64,000 bases of DNA from Orobanche coerulescens (Eukaryota; Streptophyta; Magnoliopsida; Lamiales; Orobanchaceae): assembly GCA_033398695.1 (NCBI GenBank), contig JAWKAU010000036.1, positions 124,001 through 188,000 on the forward strand, given 5' to 3'. The translations under genes and the position numbers were made by a program. Below the pieces are notes generated by a model. It worked only from the letters and a program-made list of their open reading frames with translations, had not been told where the DNA came from and searched no databases. Below are positions 43,930-55,332 of the stretch, one piece after another (position 1 is the first letter of the stretch; each line of letters opens with the position of its first letter).

Positions 43930-46900
43930 TTATATTAGAAGATTGGTGATAATTTTCAGATTTTCAACGTCTGCCCGTTCTAATTGGGAGCCCGAGAATT
44001 GGATTTTTAAGATTTTCCTTAAAAGGAATGATTTCAGTTCCAACCGGATTAAAGTCTGTGTCAATATGATCGGAAAAGGGTTGTCCAAAAAAGGACTACC
44101 TGGAGTATGCAGATCTGTCCGAGTTGTAGTTTTCTGAGCCTGCAAAATATTCAGTAGAAAAGTTAGAATGTTCAGCAATACTATTAGTCTTGATGGCCTC
44201 ATAATCCTCCCCACAAATATTGGGCACACTTTCTGCAGCTCAGTAACAGGAATAGAGGGTTGACACATAGATTTTAATTTGTGTTCCCCATTATTATAGG
44301 GCTGGTGAGCATTATTTTTTACCCTCTCCTCCAAAAGATTCACCTCGACTAGGCCTGAGGGATCAAAAGGACAATTATCATGTTTCAAATTCTTTAATGG
44401 GGGATCCAGCACCAAATCATCTGACTGCGAAAGAATCTGAAAAGAGTTTGAAATAGCCAAGGCAGCATTTGCCGATTGTGGCTCCAAGGGCAGGTTGGGG
44501 GAGGGAGTATTCTCCTCATTTTCCAACACCGCAAACATATTTCTCGTATCCACTTGCGCTCCCTTATCCGAGTCCGAAGCTGTCATTTTTTCTGCAACAT
44601 CTCCCAAACCAGCATTAGAAATATTACCCGGCCTAGCGGATGGGCCTGGTCCTTTATCATGAATAGTAATTATCATATTCTTCAAACTATTATTTTTCGA
44701 AGGGGACTTTACATTAGTCTGGCCAACGGGAACCCATTTTTCTTTTTCTATTTCTTTACCCTTCTCCAAATTGATTTTGGTTTGAAATTTATTCTCAAAC
44801 GTTTTGGGTTTTAAGGATGAATTTTTAATGTAACAAGCGTCAATGTCATGACCAAGATGTCGACAATGCCGGCAATACCGGGGTAGTTTTTCATACTCAA
44901 CTTCTAACTCAGTTAAAACACCATTAAACTTGATGCCAACCGAGTTAGGCAACACGTATGTGAGACTAATTTCAACACAAATTCGGGCAAATTGAAGTCT
45001 GTTCCTATTTAGAGTGTTGTCATCCGCTTTAACAAGCATGCCAATAAGGGAACCAACAGTATGAAGAGCGCGTAAATCAAACTATTGGATTGGTAAGACA
45101 TGAATTTTAACACAAATCGGAACTATAGCTGGTTCATGTTTAAAGTCAAAAAAAGGATTCCATTTGAATAATCGCATAAGGTATCCGAGAATGTTGAACT
45201 CCCATTTCAGCCATAATTTAGCACAAAAATTATCATTTTAAAGATTAATAAGAACATGTTTGAAGTTTAAAAACTGGACTTTATAGGGTCCAAAATCCAG
45301 ATTGTTGCAAGTGTTTAGAAATGGAATCATTAGTCGATTTCCCAAATGAGAACTTACCAATAAGTGCATTTTTATAAATACCCGATACCGGTTCACATTC
45401 CTCGGCCGAGAAAACATCGGTCAGGATTTCACCGAACATTAGAGGTAGGCCCTCTGTTGACAGCATCGGCAAATGAAACAGGCCCCGGAGCACCGACAAC
45501 ATTCCTGTTGGGATGATGAACAAAATTATCTGAAGAATTCGGACCAACATAAATCTCACCTTCTTCAAGGCCAGCCACAATGGGCGGGACGGTAGGCGGG
45601 AGGAATTTGAGCACATTTCCGGCAATCATCGCCACTGTCTCCCGCATCTCCGGGACTGAAAATTCTTTGACCACGCCCGAACCCACCTACGGACCACCGT
45701 CAACCTGAACCACCGGGGAAGAAGAGGGCCGACCAGGAGAACCAATGGCCAACACATTTTCCTTCGAAGGACTATTAACAATATGGCCAGAAAAACCTGA
45801 AAAAGAGGGGACCCGCTCCGGAGCTGGAACACCAAGCTCCAAAGGAGTAGCTGCATCTGGAATCCGCTCTGAACCCGGATTAACAGGCTCCACCGACTGG
45901 TCAGAGGAACTTTTACGAACAACCTCATTGCCGACAGGAGCACCCGAAGAAACCACCGAACCGGACTGGATGGTAGGACCTCGCACGACCGCCATCGCTG
46001 AAAGGACCTCCGGGAAGAGCTCGCTGACCGCCGGGGCAAAGGGAACCACGACCGGTGGGCGACTAAACTCGGGAGAAAAAAACACACCTGGGACTGAATC
46101 GGACCCGATTCCTACAGGAGGAGCATCGCCTGGGACTGATGAAGCCGCAGAGAGAGCAGCACCGCCTGGATATGTTGAAGTCGGAGAAAGAGAGAGTTTG
46201 GATGCTGGTGATTTTTTTTTTTTTTTTTTTTTTTTGATACCGAGTTCGAGCCTTACACTGACTAGTCTTGGGATAACACTTTTTGTGCATGATCGCTTCT
46301 GCAAGTTAAATTGCGAGATGTGTATCCTCAAGGTTCTTAAATATCCTCAACTACCGCAAGCGAGTCGTCACAGTGATTCTCCATGTTGGGCCCTCAATCC
46401 AACCGTGATTCACCGAGATCCGACTCCTCCCACACCGCCGTTCTCAATATTTAATTGTTCCAGCGTCACTGGAGGCTAGTGCTAACCCTACCAAAGACAA
46501 GGGATCATTGGCGCTTGAAATTGATCCAAAGTGTTCACCATTTCAGGTGAAACCCGACCTCAACTAAATTGAAAGTCAGTGGCTAATCGCAAGAGGCAGT
46601 TGGTTGATGCTGGTGATTTTTTATTCCCCCTGCAAGTGGGGTAAGTGATTTCAACTGGGGGATTTGTTTTATTAAGAGAGGAAGCCGCCCCATCGTGAGA
46701 TGTGGGATTTGTTTTATTAAAAGATGAAATCGCCCCATGTGATGGTTCATTCGCTAGCTGTGGTAATGCATCGTCAGATGATCATTAAAAATAGTCGCTG
46801 TCCCATGTGAAGATTCCTGAGCCAGCTTAATTTTTTGAGGCTGGGTAATATTAAATGCCCTCTCGATCTGTGAAAGTTGATTGGGGAGCCGCCCGCTCCT

Positions 46901-47093
46901 CATGTGAAGATGTTATTTTTTGAGGCTGAATAATATTAACTGCCTCCCGATCTGTGAAAGTTGACTGGAGAGTCACCCGCTCCCCATGTGAAGATGTTAT
47001 TTGTTGAGTTCGATTAATATTAAATGCCTCAAGATCTGCGAAATTTGAGTGGGGAGCCGTCCGCTCCCCATGTGGAGATGTTTTATCTGCCAT
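43930..47093 (-). pseudogene. LINE-A ORF1: RNA-binding protein with DUF4283-like and CCHC domains
   Basis: It begins at ATG 47093 (MADKTSPHGER) with about three 28-residue repeats. A serine/proline-rich stretch continues in frame across the retroinsertion (NKKSPAS joins KLSLSPTS). A DUF4283-like RNA-binding region is readable near 45320-45040 in changing frames (WNPFFDFKHEPA type). A single CCHC knuckle, CRHCRHLGHDIDAC, lies at about 44834-44877. A low-complexity C-terminus follows to 43930. ORF1 proteins of plant L1 elements coat the element RNA. At least four frame breaks are present. Confidence 0.82.
46218..46605 (-). mobile_element. Short poly(A) retroinsertion (SINE-like or processed transcript) in LINE-A ORF1
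   Basis: A 17-bp duplication GATGCTGGTGATTTTTT flanks the insert (46201-46217 and 46606-46622). On the minus strand the insert ends in a poly(A) run of about 18-25 bases (poly-T at 46212-46235). Removing it restores the ORF1 reading frame. I see no convincing tRNA-type A and B boxes, so whether it is a SINE or a copied transcript is open. Confidence 0.85.
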
Positions 47094-47263
47094 AAAGGCA
47101 GATTAATGAAGAAAAAAAGACCGCCGCTCTAGGCGGCGGAAAACGAAAAAAATAGGACGTTATCGGCTGATAACGTATGGAAAATTCAAAAAAGGATGAA
47201 GAATGAAGATGGTAGAGTGAAGGGAGGGAAAAAAATCTTAGAGAGAGAAAGCATTAAAACCCC
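47094..47263 (-). other. LINE-A 5' UTR with two GC hairpins
   Basis: A-rich leader with two perfect inverted repeats, CCGCCGC-TCTAG-GCGGCGG (about 47121-47139) and CGTTATC-GGCT-GATAACG (47158-47175). Its end at about 47263 meets satellite sequence. Confidence 0.7.
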
Positions 47264-47473
47264 CCTATTAATAACACTTAATCAAGAAGTAAAGGCTTAA
47301 TTGGAGCTATTATATCCAATCCTTGCTACAACAACACTTAATCAACAAAGAAAAGATTAATCAGAGCTATTATAGACAATTCTGAGTCTCGAATCTAATC
47401 CATAAACACGAGTTTTTATAGAGTTTCGACTCGAATGCATGTAACGTGGTCTTATCTCCTATTAACAAGACTT
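47264..47473 (+). repeat. Satellite segment S1 (~200-bp monomer)
   Basis: One monomer's length of the satellite: CCTATTAA..., AATCAAGAAGTAAAGGCTTAAT, GAGCTATTATATCCAATCC and TCGAATGCATGTAACGTGGTC blocks. It is bounded by LINE-A on the left and by the proteasome retrocopy on the right. The right end CCTATTAACAAGACTT (47458-47473) is that insertion's duplication. Confidence 0.88.
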
Positions 47474-48737
47474 TTTTTTTACTCCAAAAGCAAATTTTAT
47501 TAACTTTAGACCAACACTACTTCAGAAGCTACAAATTACCATCCACCACTAGTTTACCAAACACTACTTTTATTTAGTAGTGATTTGACTTGATAAAAAA
47601 TACTAAAAACTAGTCGCAAAGCTATCGCCAAACACACTACAAGACTGTCTCACAAAGAGCATCGAAAAAGTTCTCATGATTCTTACTTTATATAAAAATA
47701 TTTGAAGAGACACCGTATCCATAGCGTACACATTTGACCAATTTTGTCCGGAAATGTATGGCAGAAAGGATCCTCAAACGTTTACCATCGAAAACACACC
47801 ACCAAAGGCCAAAGTATTACACGAATACAACTCAAGCACTTACCAATTTCGAGTTCTTCAATTAAGACAAACACTAAAAGCAGTTTCTCCTGCATAATAT
47901 CAGGACCCATTCGAGCTACCACGAACCCTCGGCACCCGCGGTGGGATTCTTGAAAGAAGCAAAATCCCAGAAAGTCCTCAACAAATATGGCTGTGAAATA
48001 GTAACTCCCTCCTCGGTGATTTTTGCAATCTGAAGTTTGTTAACAGCAGATCTATGAGGATAAAGAAGCACACGCATGCATTTCTCCAGTAACTTAACAC
48101 CCTCTTCAAATGTCAAGTTCTCATGCCATTCGTCATGTAGAATGGGTCGGGCTACGTGATTACCAAATCCAGTTGCCAAATGGTTGTCCTCATAGTGTAC
48201 ATCAATCATGCTAACGATCCAAGATATTTCTGTCCATTTTTTTTTCCACCAAGTACAAGTGAATTCCATAATGGATTGAACTTATTACGACGATTGTACA
48301 TCACCCTGGTTAGATAGTTATGCATCTCTTTGGGACCCAAAGAGTTCCCATCGTCCCACATGTTATCATTTAAAATAAGTTCGTCAAGGTAGCGCATTAT
48401 CCCCTGAAAATCACTTATCTCACCACTAGCACCTATAATAGAGTGTTTTCCCACGAGCTTTAATCGCTCCACGGTTTGGTAACGAAGGGTAGACCCATAT
48501 GAACCTCCCATATCAGCAGCCAAGAGAATGCCATCTTTGTACTTGATGCCTACCACTGAGGTACCTGTAACATATGGATACAGAGTTCTTTGAGAATCGG
48601 CTTCCGAGCCAATCTGATTGTTCATAGCTAGAGTTGAATCGGCCAACGTCATTGTTGTAATGTATAGAGCGACTAATGAAGAATTGAAGAGATCTGAGAG
48701 CAAATAATTCTTTCTTTATCGTCTTTTAGGTACTGTT
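47474..48737 (-). mobile_element. Processed retrocopy of a proteasome beta-type-4 mRNA
   Basis: The insert is flanked by the 16-bp duplication CCTATTAACAAGACTT (47458-47473 and 48738-48753). On the minus strand it has a 5' UTR (48737-48653), an intronless coding region, a 3' UTR (47915-47484) and a short poly(A). These are the marks of LINE-mediated retroposition of a spliced mRNA into satellite DNA. Confidence 0.94.
47916..48652 (-). pseudogene. PBG1: 20S proteasome subunit beta type-4 retropseudogene
   Basis: The coding copy runs from ATG 48652 (MTLADSTLAMNNQ) to TAG at 47916 and would give about 245 residues, the usual length for this subunit. Recognisable blocks are YPYVTGTSVVGIKYKDGI, MGGSYGSTLRYQTVERL, GASGEISDFQGIMRYLDEL, YNRRNKFNPLWNSLVLGG and, after a one-base loss near 48213-48216, HYEDNHLATGFGNH, KLLEKCMRVLLY, LQIAKITEEGVT and NPTAGAEGSW. 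In cells this subunit is a non-catalytic member of the proteasome beta ring. The frameshift removes the last ~100 residues, and no promoter is visible, so function is unlikely. The symbol follows the plant name. Confidence 0.93.
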
Positions 48738-48856
48738 CCTATTAACAAGACTTAATCAAGAACTAAAGGCTTAATTTGAGCTATTATATCCAATCTTTGC
48801 TACAACAAGACTTAATCAACAAAGAAAAGATTAATCAGTTCTCTTATAGACAATTC
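48738..48856 (+). repeat. Satellite segment S2
   Basis: Continues the monomer after the retrocopy (AATCAAGAACTAAAGGCTTAAT, ATCCAATCTTTGC, ATCAACAAAGAAAAGATTAATC) and stops at CAATTC where the solo LTR entered. Confidence 0.88.
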
Positions 48857-50837
48857 TGTTAGGATTCGGTGCCTAAAACGAAGGCCAGCGGAAGCGGTAA
48901 AACGAAAATTAATTCGATCCGAATCCCTACGAGGATCGATCGAGCTACGTATATACGAATATCAAAAATGAATTCACAATAGATATAGAAACTCACCCTT
49001 GTAGTCCGTTGATTAGATGGATTCCTTCTCTTGAGCTATTCCCCAAGCTTTAGTTTGATCTCTACGAATTCAATCCGCTCCAATCCCTTGAACGATCCAA
49101 CGCCGAAAGCACTGCGTCTCTACTTGCCACGCGCCGGAGAAACGACCGGAACGACAATCACCTTGCTATCCCCCGAGGATACGGCTAGAGCTAAGTGATG
49201 AAGCTTCTAATATGAAATTATAACACTCTAAGTGTATAACTCACAATCTCTCTTTTATTTCTCAATTTTTCTCCAGGAAAAAATCAAGAACTTGATGAAT
49301 AAAGAAGAAGATGATGAAGAAGACTTCTCTCTCTCTTTCCTCTCTCTTATTCACGTTGAAAATGGAATGCATATGAGAAGTGAGATGTCTTCTTCCCTTT
49401 ATTCAACTCTCCACATGTACATCTCACTATTATGAGAATCAAAGCCCCACCACCTCAACGATCAACCATTAAAGAATGGAACAAGAGCCCACAAGGAAGG
49501 TGGGTGGAATGTGGGGGGCGGCCCATGCTAGAAATCGGACGAGTTCGGTTCGTTTCGGACTCTCGAGCGACTAAACAGATAAACTCCGATTCCGTATCGA
49601 TGTATTTATATCGATTAATTAATCCAATTAATTAAATATATCAAATACAAAATAATATAATTAATTTCTCCAAGAAATAATTATATACATGAATTAAATT
49701 AATCACCCAGTAATTTATTTAATTCATTAGGTCGTAAATTAATTTATCCAATAAATCAATTTAGACATCCAATGTACCAAATTAGATATCCAATATCTAA
49801 TATTCATAATGAGAGAATTAGCTTTATTCATTCCGTCGTCAATCCTATTGCACGACTCGGTAGGTCCGTCTCAATCAGCAATGGGAGGAACCAAAGAGTA
49901 GTAGCACCACCTAGCCAGCCTGGTGGCTTACACTGTACCCCGACTGAGAACGAATGATTGGGATCATTCAAGAACCATCCTGTCGTGAATACCAGTAAAC
50001 GTATAAACCCTTCTTTCAAATGTCCCGATCAAGTTATAGGGTCACGGTTAGTCAAACCCTATCTGTACTTGATGCTATGCATGCGTTAATGCAAATCGAG
50101 ATCATCGAGCTGTCGTGTATCTAATACAACTAGCTCCAATGCTTTGGCCAAAGACTTATGATCTCATCTGCCAATAACCGCATAGGACATATAACCCACT
50201 CACTAACGGGAGAAAGAATTCTATCTTGGTATTTAGTAGGACCTGCTACTTGCCCGTCAAGATGCACGTCGAGGTTGACCCCCGCCTTCCGGTTTATAGG
50301 GTCGAACTACTCTAATGAAAATCTTGACGTCACAAGCACATCCCTACTAAATCCTCAAGTCGAAGGTTCACGAATACCTATCACAACCTTTCGATTCCAT
50401 CATTGACTGTCTCGGAGTGAAATCCGTGTGACGAATCGAGGGTGAGTCGGTTCGAGTATACTAATCCAATTAGCATACCTATAACGTGTGCTCCCACTAA
50501 CCATTAGTGTTCGACAGGCACTCTCCTTGTCAAAGAACACGTCATACAAGTCTTCACATAAACTTAACGCCCAGTCAAGTTTCATTGACTTGCGAACGAT
50601 TAAGTATTTGAGCTATAAACCTTTCCGGTGCCGACCCCCTTATCCAATAAGGAGTGGAACGTTTTGCTCTCAAATACACGGACTAGTTTCTACATGAATA
50701 TTTACGAGTTAGGAATGCCAGTAACTACCGGTAATTAAAGAAACATACATTGCCTTATATTGATGATTTACATAATAACAAGTACAATGCCCTCACTCAA
50801 CATCATCTGAGTGGCATTCGAGGGCATACTCCTAACA
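48857..50837 (+). mobile_element. Solo LTR (1981 bp) in the satellite
   Basis: The ends are TGTTAGGATTCGG and ATACTCCTAACA, giving the inverted terminal pair TGTTAGGA/TCCTAACA. The flanks are AATTC (48852-48856) and AATTA (50838-50842), a five-base duplication with one mismatch. No primer-binding site, coding region or second LTR is present, so it is most simply a solo LTR left by LTR-LTR recombination. The superfamily cannot be fixed from the sequence; it is unlike the gypsy LTRs here and may be Ty1/copia. Orientation is unknown; plus is arbitrary. Confidence 0.8.
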
Positions 50838-51345
50838 AATTATGAGTACAAAAGGCTCGAATCGAATCAATAAACCCGAGTTTTCATAGAGTTCCGACTC
50901 GAATGCATGTAACGTGGTCTTATCTCCTATTAACAAGACTTAATCAAGAACTAAAGGCTTAATCAGGGCTATTATATCTAATCCTTGCTACAACAAGACT
51001 TAATCAAGAAGTAAAAGGTTAATCAGAGCCATTATAGCCAATTCTGAGTACAAAGGGCTCGAATCTAATCAATAAACCCGAGTTTTCAAAGAGTTCCGAC
51101 TCGAATGCATGTAACGTGGTCTTATCTTCTATTAACAAGACTTAATCAAGAAGTAAAGGCTAAATTGGAGCTATTATATACAATCCTTGATACAACACGA
51201 CTTAATCAACAAATAAAAGATTAATCATAGCTGTTATAGCCAATTCTGACTACAAAAGGCTCGAATCTAATCCATAAACACGAGTTTTCATAGAGTTCAG
51301 ACTCGAATGTATGTAACGTGGTCTTATCTCCTATTAACAAGACTT
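50838..51345 (+). repeat. Satellite segment S3 (about 2.5 monomers)
   Basis: CTTATCTCCTATTAACAAGACT recurs at about 50921, 51121 and 51323, giving a 200-202 bp period. It includes TCGAATCTAATCAATAAACCCGAG and GAATGCATGTAACGTGGTC blocks. It ends at AACAAGACTT, where LINE-B is attached. Confidence 0.92.
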
Positions 51346-52977
51346 TTTTTAAAAAAAAAAAATGGGTAGATTTTATAACATAGCGAAAAAACGAGGGTGG
51401 ACAAGTCCCTCTACACGCCCCAACAGATGAAATACAAAAGAAATTTGAGGAGTCGACCCCCACACAAGGCAACTGCAAATGTTGATGGGATTCGCCCCGT
51501 CAAAACTAAGAAAAAACTTTTCTGCTCCTAATATAAGGATATGTCAATTTATCAAGTTTGATAAGGCCTTGGATTTTCCCTTTAGGATTCGAGATATCAT
51601 GAAAATGGAAATCTTGACGGTCACATCCTTGATTGGCCAAAAAATCAGCAACGGCATTTCCTTCACGGAAAATATGGGAGAAACGAATGTCGAATTTGTA
51701 CACAATATCCCGAATTTTACAAATTAGGTCTTGGAGATGCCAATGACATGAAGAGGATTTCTCGATCAAATGAAGTGCAACCTTCGAGTCGACCTCCACC
51801 AAAACTTTGGTGAAATTGTGTTCGATGCATAAATCGAGCCCCCTTCAAATGGCATAGATTTCAGCGTAATTGTTGGTTTGAGCCCCAATAAATTCCAAAA
51901 ACATGAAAAGTGGATTCCTGAAATGATCCCGAGCAATACCCCCCGCGGCCGCACCGCCCGGGTTGCCTTTCACGGCACCATCCGTATTGAGTTTCCACCA
52001 TCCCATATCCGGCTTAATCCAACGAACCGTCCGAATTTTATATTTCGGTCCCGGGCTCGGTTTGACGACCATGAAACCGACAATTTTATCAGCCCCTTTC
52101 CAAAAATTTCTTTTAATTTTGCCTCGAACTTTAATATTGTTAATGTAGTTCCAAATACACTTGCACACAAGTTTCGACGTAAATGGAATATTATCAACCC
52201 TCTTGTCGTTCCTACAACACCAAAGAAACCATAGAATGAGGATCGGAATGATGTGAAAAATGTGAATAGTGCCCTTCGTTTTACCAAACCAATTGGCAAT
52301 GAGAAGATTAAAGTTAGAGGACATGAGAATTTTAATACCTGCAAGGTTATGAAAAAACTTTCACACATCTTTAGCAACCGGGCCATGAAAAAATAGGTGT
52401 GGAAGATTTTCAACACCATTACAACAATAACAATTATTGGTAGCAACAATGCCCCTCCGCAAGAGACCATCCGACGTTGAGATCCATTTATTAAGCACCT
52501 TAACCATAAAAAGAGAAATGATAGGTGTGATAATGGATTCCAACAATACCGCAGAATATTATGTGGAGGGTTATTTTTACGAACAAGCCCCCAAGCGGTT
52601 TTGAAAGAAAAAATCCCGTTAGGGGAGAGAGTCCATGAAGGCTTGATGTCGGATGGAAAAGTAGGTAGGGAGCAAATATGATCACAAATGCCAGGAGGTA
52701 GCTTGCGACTAATTTTATCCCTATCCCACTCCCCATTATTCCAATAAACACTAATTTTATCTTTGGACTTAGTATGGTAAGAGTTGGTGAGAGGGCAGAA
52801 TTCACACCAAATGTCATGCCAAAAAGATACATCATTATTGCCACTATGCCAAAAAATTTTATCATTCGGGATCGATCTAATACCAGAAAGGTTTTTCCAA
52901 GTAGGAGAACTTTTGGGGTTAAGTTTAATAATCATGGGGTGGGTGCGAGAACAGTATTTCTAAAGTAAGAAATTAGA
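51346..52977 (-). mobile_element. LINE-B: 5'-truncated L1-like LINE (RT-associated zinc domain and RNase H)
   Basis: Only the 3' part is present. A zinc-binding RT-associated region is at 52935-52360 (NDKIFWH, WLLRRGI, C-CC...HLFFHGP). An RNase H domain follows at about 52030-51520 (WWKLNTDGAVKGNPGGAAAGG, NNYAEIYAI, EVDSKVALHLIE, REGNAVADFLANQG). It has frameshifts and ends in an A-rich tail next to satellite AACAAGACTT at 51345. The 5' truncation at about 52977 shows no clear target duplication. It is the same family as LINE-A. Confidence 0.92.
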
Positions 52978-53419
52978 ATTAATCAAGAACTAAAGGCTTA
53001 ATTGGAGCTATTATATCTAATCCTTGCTACAACAAGACTTAATCAACAAAGAAAAGATTAATCAGAGCCGTTATAGCCAACTCTGAGTACAAAAGGCTCG
53101 AATCAAATCAATAAACCCGAGTTTTCATAGAGTTCCAACTCGAATGCATGTAACGTGGTCTTATATCCTATTAACAAGACTTAATCAAGAACTAAAGGCT
53201 TAATCAGGGCTATTATATCCAATCCTTGCTACAACAAGACTTAATCAAGAGGTAAATGGTTAATCGGAGCCATTATAGCCAATTCTGAGTACAAACGGCT
53301 CGAATCAAATTAATAAACCCGAGTTTTCATAGAGTTCCAACTCGAATGCATGTAACACGGTCTTATCTCCTATTAACAAGACTTAATCAAGAAGTAAAAG
53401 CTTAATTGGAGCTATTATA
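52978..53419 (+). repeat. Satellite segment S4 (about 2.2 monomers)
   Basis: Monomer landmarks recur with a period near 195-200 bp (CCTATTAACAAGACTTAATCAAG at about 53168 and 53366). It ends within GAGCTATTATA, where E6 inserted with duplication TTATA (53415-53419). Confidence 0.92.
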
Positions 53420-53720
53420 TGTAACACCCCGAGATATTCGGAATAATTACAGCGCCGTAAACCCTTTAAGTAAGGATTTACAAGGCTGATTTTTAAAAGG
53501 AAAGAAAATATAAGACATCAATACTGCGGAAATTCAAGTTTACAAAACCATTCAATTGGTTTGACGAGTAATTAATACAACCATATCGAAATGATATTAA
53601 TAAGACACGCGTACTCGAGTACTGACATCAAACAAGAAAACAAATCACCAACAACAACAAACATCACTGAACCCCTTCGTCGTCACGTCGATCGTGGTCA
53701 TTTCCCTGCTCCTCGGCTAC

Positions 53721-55131
53721 CTGAACATCAAAACAAATGTCCACCCCCGAAGGGGTTAGCAAAACGATGCTAGTACAAGTATCATATTAAACAATTCGAA
53801 TATGCATCAACAATACATAACAGGATACACCACACGGACTCCCGCTACCAGAATCCGACAATGCGAATCCACAAGATTCCATTAACACAGCATGGGTATT
53901 CCAATGATCCAGCGCCCTCAGCATAGATCCCAAGATGATCCCGTCGGACCAACACGAGGTGGAAATAACCCGTCCAATGATCCAGCGCCCTCAGCCTAGA
54001 TCCCAAGATGACACCGTCGCACCAACACGAGGTGGACATCCGATCCAGCGCCCTCAGCATAGATCGTACAACGTGCACAAATACAACTCATGCATACACA
54101 TATGCCAAATTATTATGTTCATCAACATGAACATACAAATACTAGATAACGAATATCATGACAATTCAACAAAATAATTTCCATGTTCAACAACATGAAT
54201 AAACCACAAACATGCTCAAAATACCAATTTTAACACATTACGATACTTGCCTCAAAGATGGCAAGAACGAAATACTTCAATGATCTCAACACACTCGAAG
54301 GCCGCCTCCTTCGATCAACGTAGCAAGCTCGAACCTTAACAAAAGAAATGATATACAAATTATTTCAAGTCGAACGATTGCCTAACAATTCGGTCTACGG
54401 CCAAAAGCTCAAAATAAACAATCTGCCTGAACTAATTATCGTACGCTACGTACTCTACGTAACGTGCGCTAAGCCTGCCTGTTAGCGTACGCTATCGTCT
54501 AAGCCTAGCGTACGCTAGCCATGGACTGACAGTTCTCTCTGACCAGCCGACTAACTCGGTTGATATCATAACGTACGTTACGTACCAAACGTAGCGTGCG
54601 TTAACTTATCCCCGATAGCGCACGTTAACTTACGTATGTTAGCGTGTGCTAACCGTGCATGGCAGATTACTACTGACAGAAAACTGGAGCTAATGGTGAT
54701 GAACTCATAAATCTATGGTGATAATACAAGTCATCCTCAAGCATATCATGCTAATAAGGTTTGTGGAAGTTCTATACGTACTAAATGACTATGAGATACA
54801 AATATACGGATAATCATCTCAACATCATAATTCATCTTAGATCTTCAAGAAAATATTCTAAGTTCCGTTCATCCTTCGTTCCAAAACGCATGATTCCAAT
54901 GTGTAAAACGTAACAACTAGGTAATATCTGTCTACTGATCACAAATCGGTTTGAAAATGCTTAGGAGTCCATATACTAAAAACGGTTCAAAGGTTCATAC
55001 GATATATAGTGCCGATACGTCGAAAATATCCTTCTAACATGTGATGATCGATTATAAACGAAATAACTGGCTATCAAAACATGATCAAACGTTCCTAAGA
55101 ACACTACTAATATAGGTGGAGAATCACCTAC
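53721..55131 (-). other. Candidate intron inside the E6 3' LTR
   Basis: Minus-strand donor CTTTGAG|GTAGGTGA at 55132/55131. Acceptor TTTTGATGTTCAG|GTAGCC at 53721/53720. GCTAACCCC-TTC-GGGGG lies just before the pyrimidine-rich stretch. The 5' LTR has the same pair at 62409 and 61003. Confidence 0.65.
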
Positions 55132-55332
55132 CTCAAAGTAGTGAAGAACAAGGAGGAAATTGAAGCAATCCAACGCCGAAGGCTTGAACACCAATCTCCA
55201 ATGATATACAATCCTCAATCACGAGCTAGGATGTTGATATGAAGTGTTTAGGATGTAGAGAGTAATACTCTAAGTATAAGGATTCGGATATGGGAGAAGA
55301 AAGAACTGAAATTACGAAAAGGATGCTATCCT

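Larger units (their letters stand above)
41319..47263 (-). mobile_element. LINE-A: L1-like LINE with ORF1 and ORF2, interrupted
   Basis: On the minus strand the order is 5' UTR (47263-47094), ORF1 (47093-43930, split by a retroinsertion at 46218-46605) and ORF2 (43911 down to 41319). It is then cut by the E2/E5 array, with a further piece at 4979-4842. The 3' end and poly(A) are outside the window or inside the region hidden by E1. Its 5' end abuts satellite at CCTATTAATAACACTTAATC, the same monomer position used by LINE-B, LINE-C and the proteasome retrocopy. Confidence 0.93.

Noticed and set aside
46209..46235. Poly-T as the 3' end of a plus-strand-reversed full LINE.
   Set aside because: The LINE reading frame runs straight through on both sides once the 388-bp insert and its duplication are removed.
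45745..46479. A 244-codon plus-strand open frame.
   Set aside because: It lies opposite LINE ORF1 and runs through the poly-T of the retroinsertion; it is a shadow of the minus-strand gene.
47916..48652. A functional proteasome beta-4 gene.
   Set aside because: It is intronless, flanked by a 16-bp duplication with poly(A), and has a frameshift near 48213-48216; it is a retrocopy.
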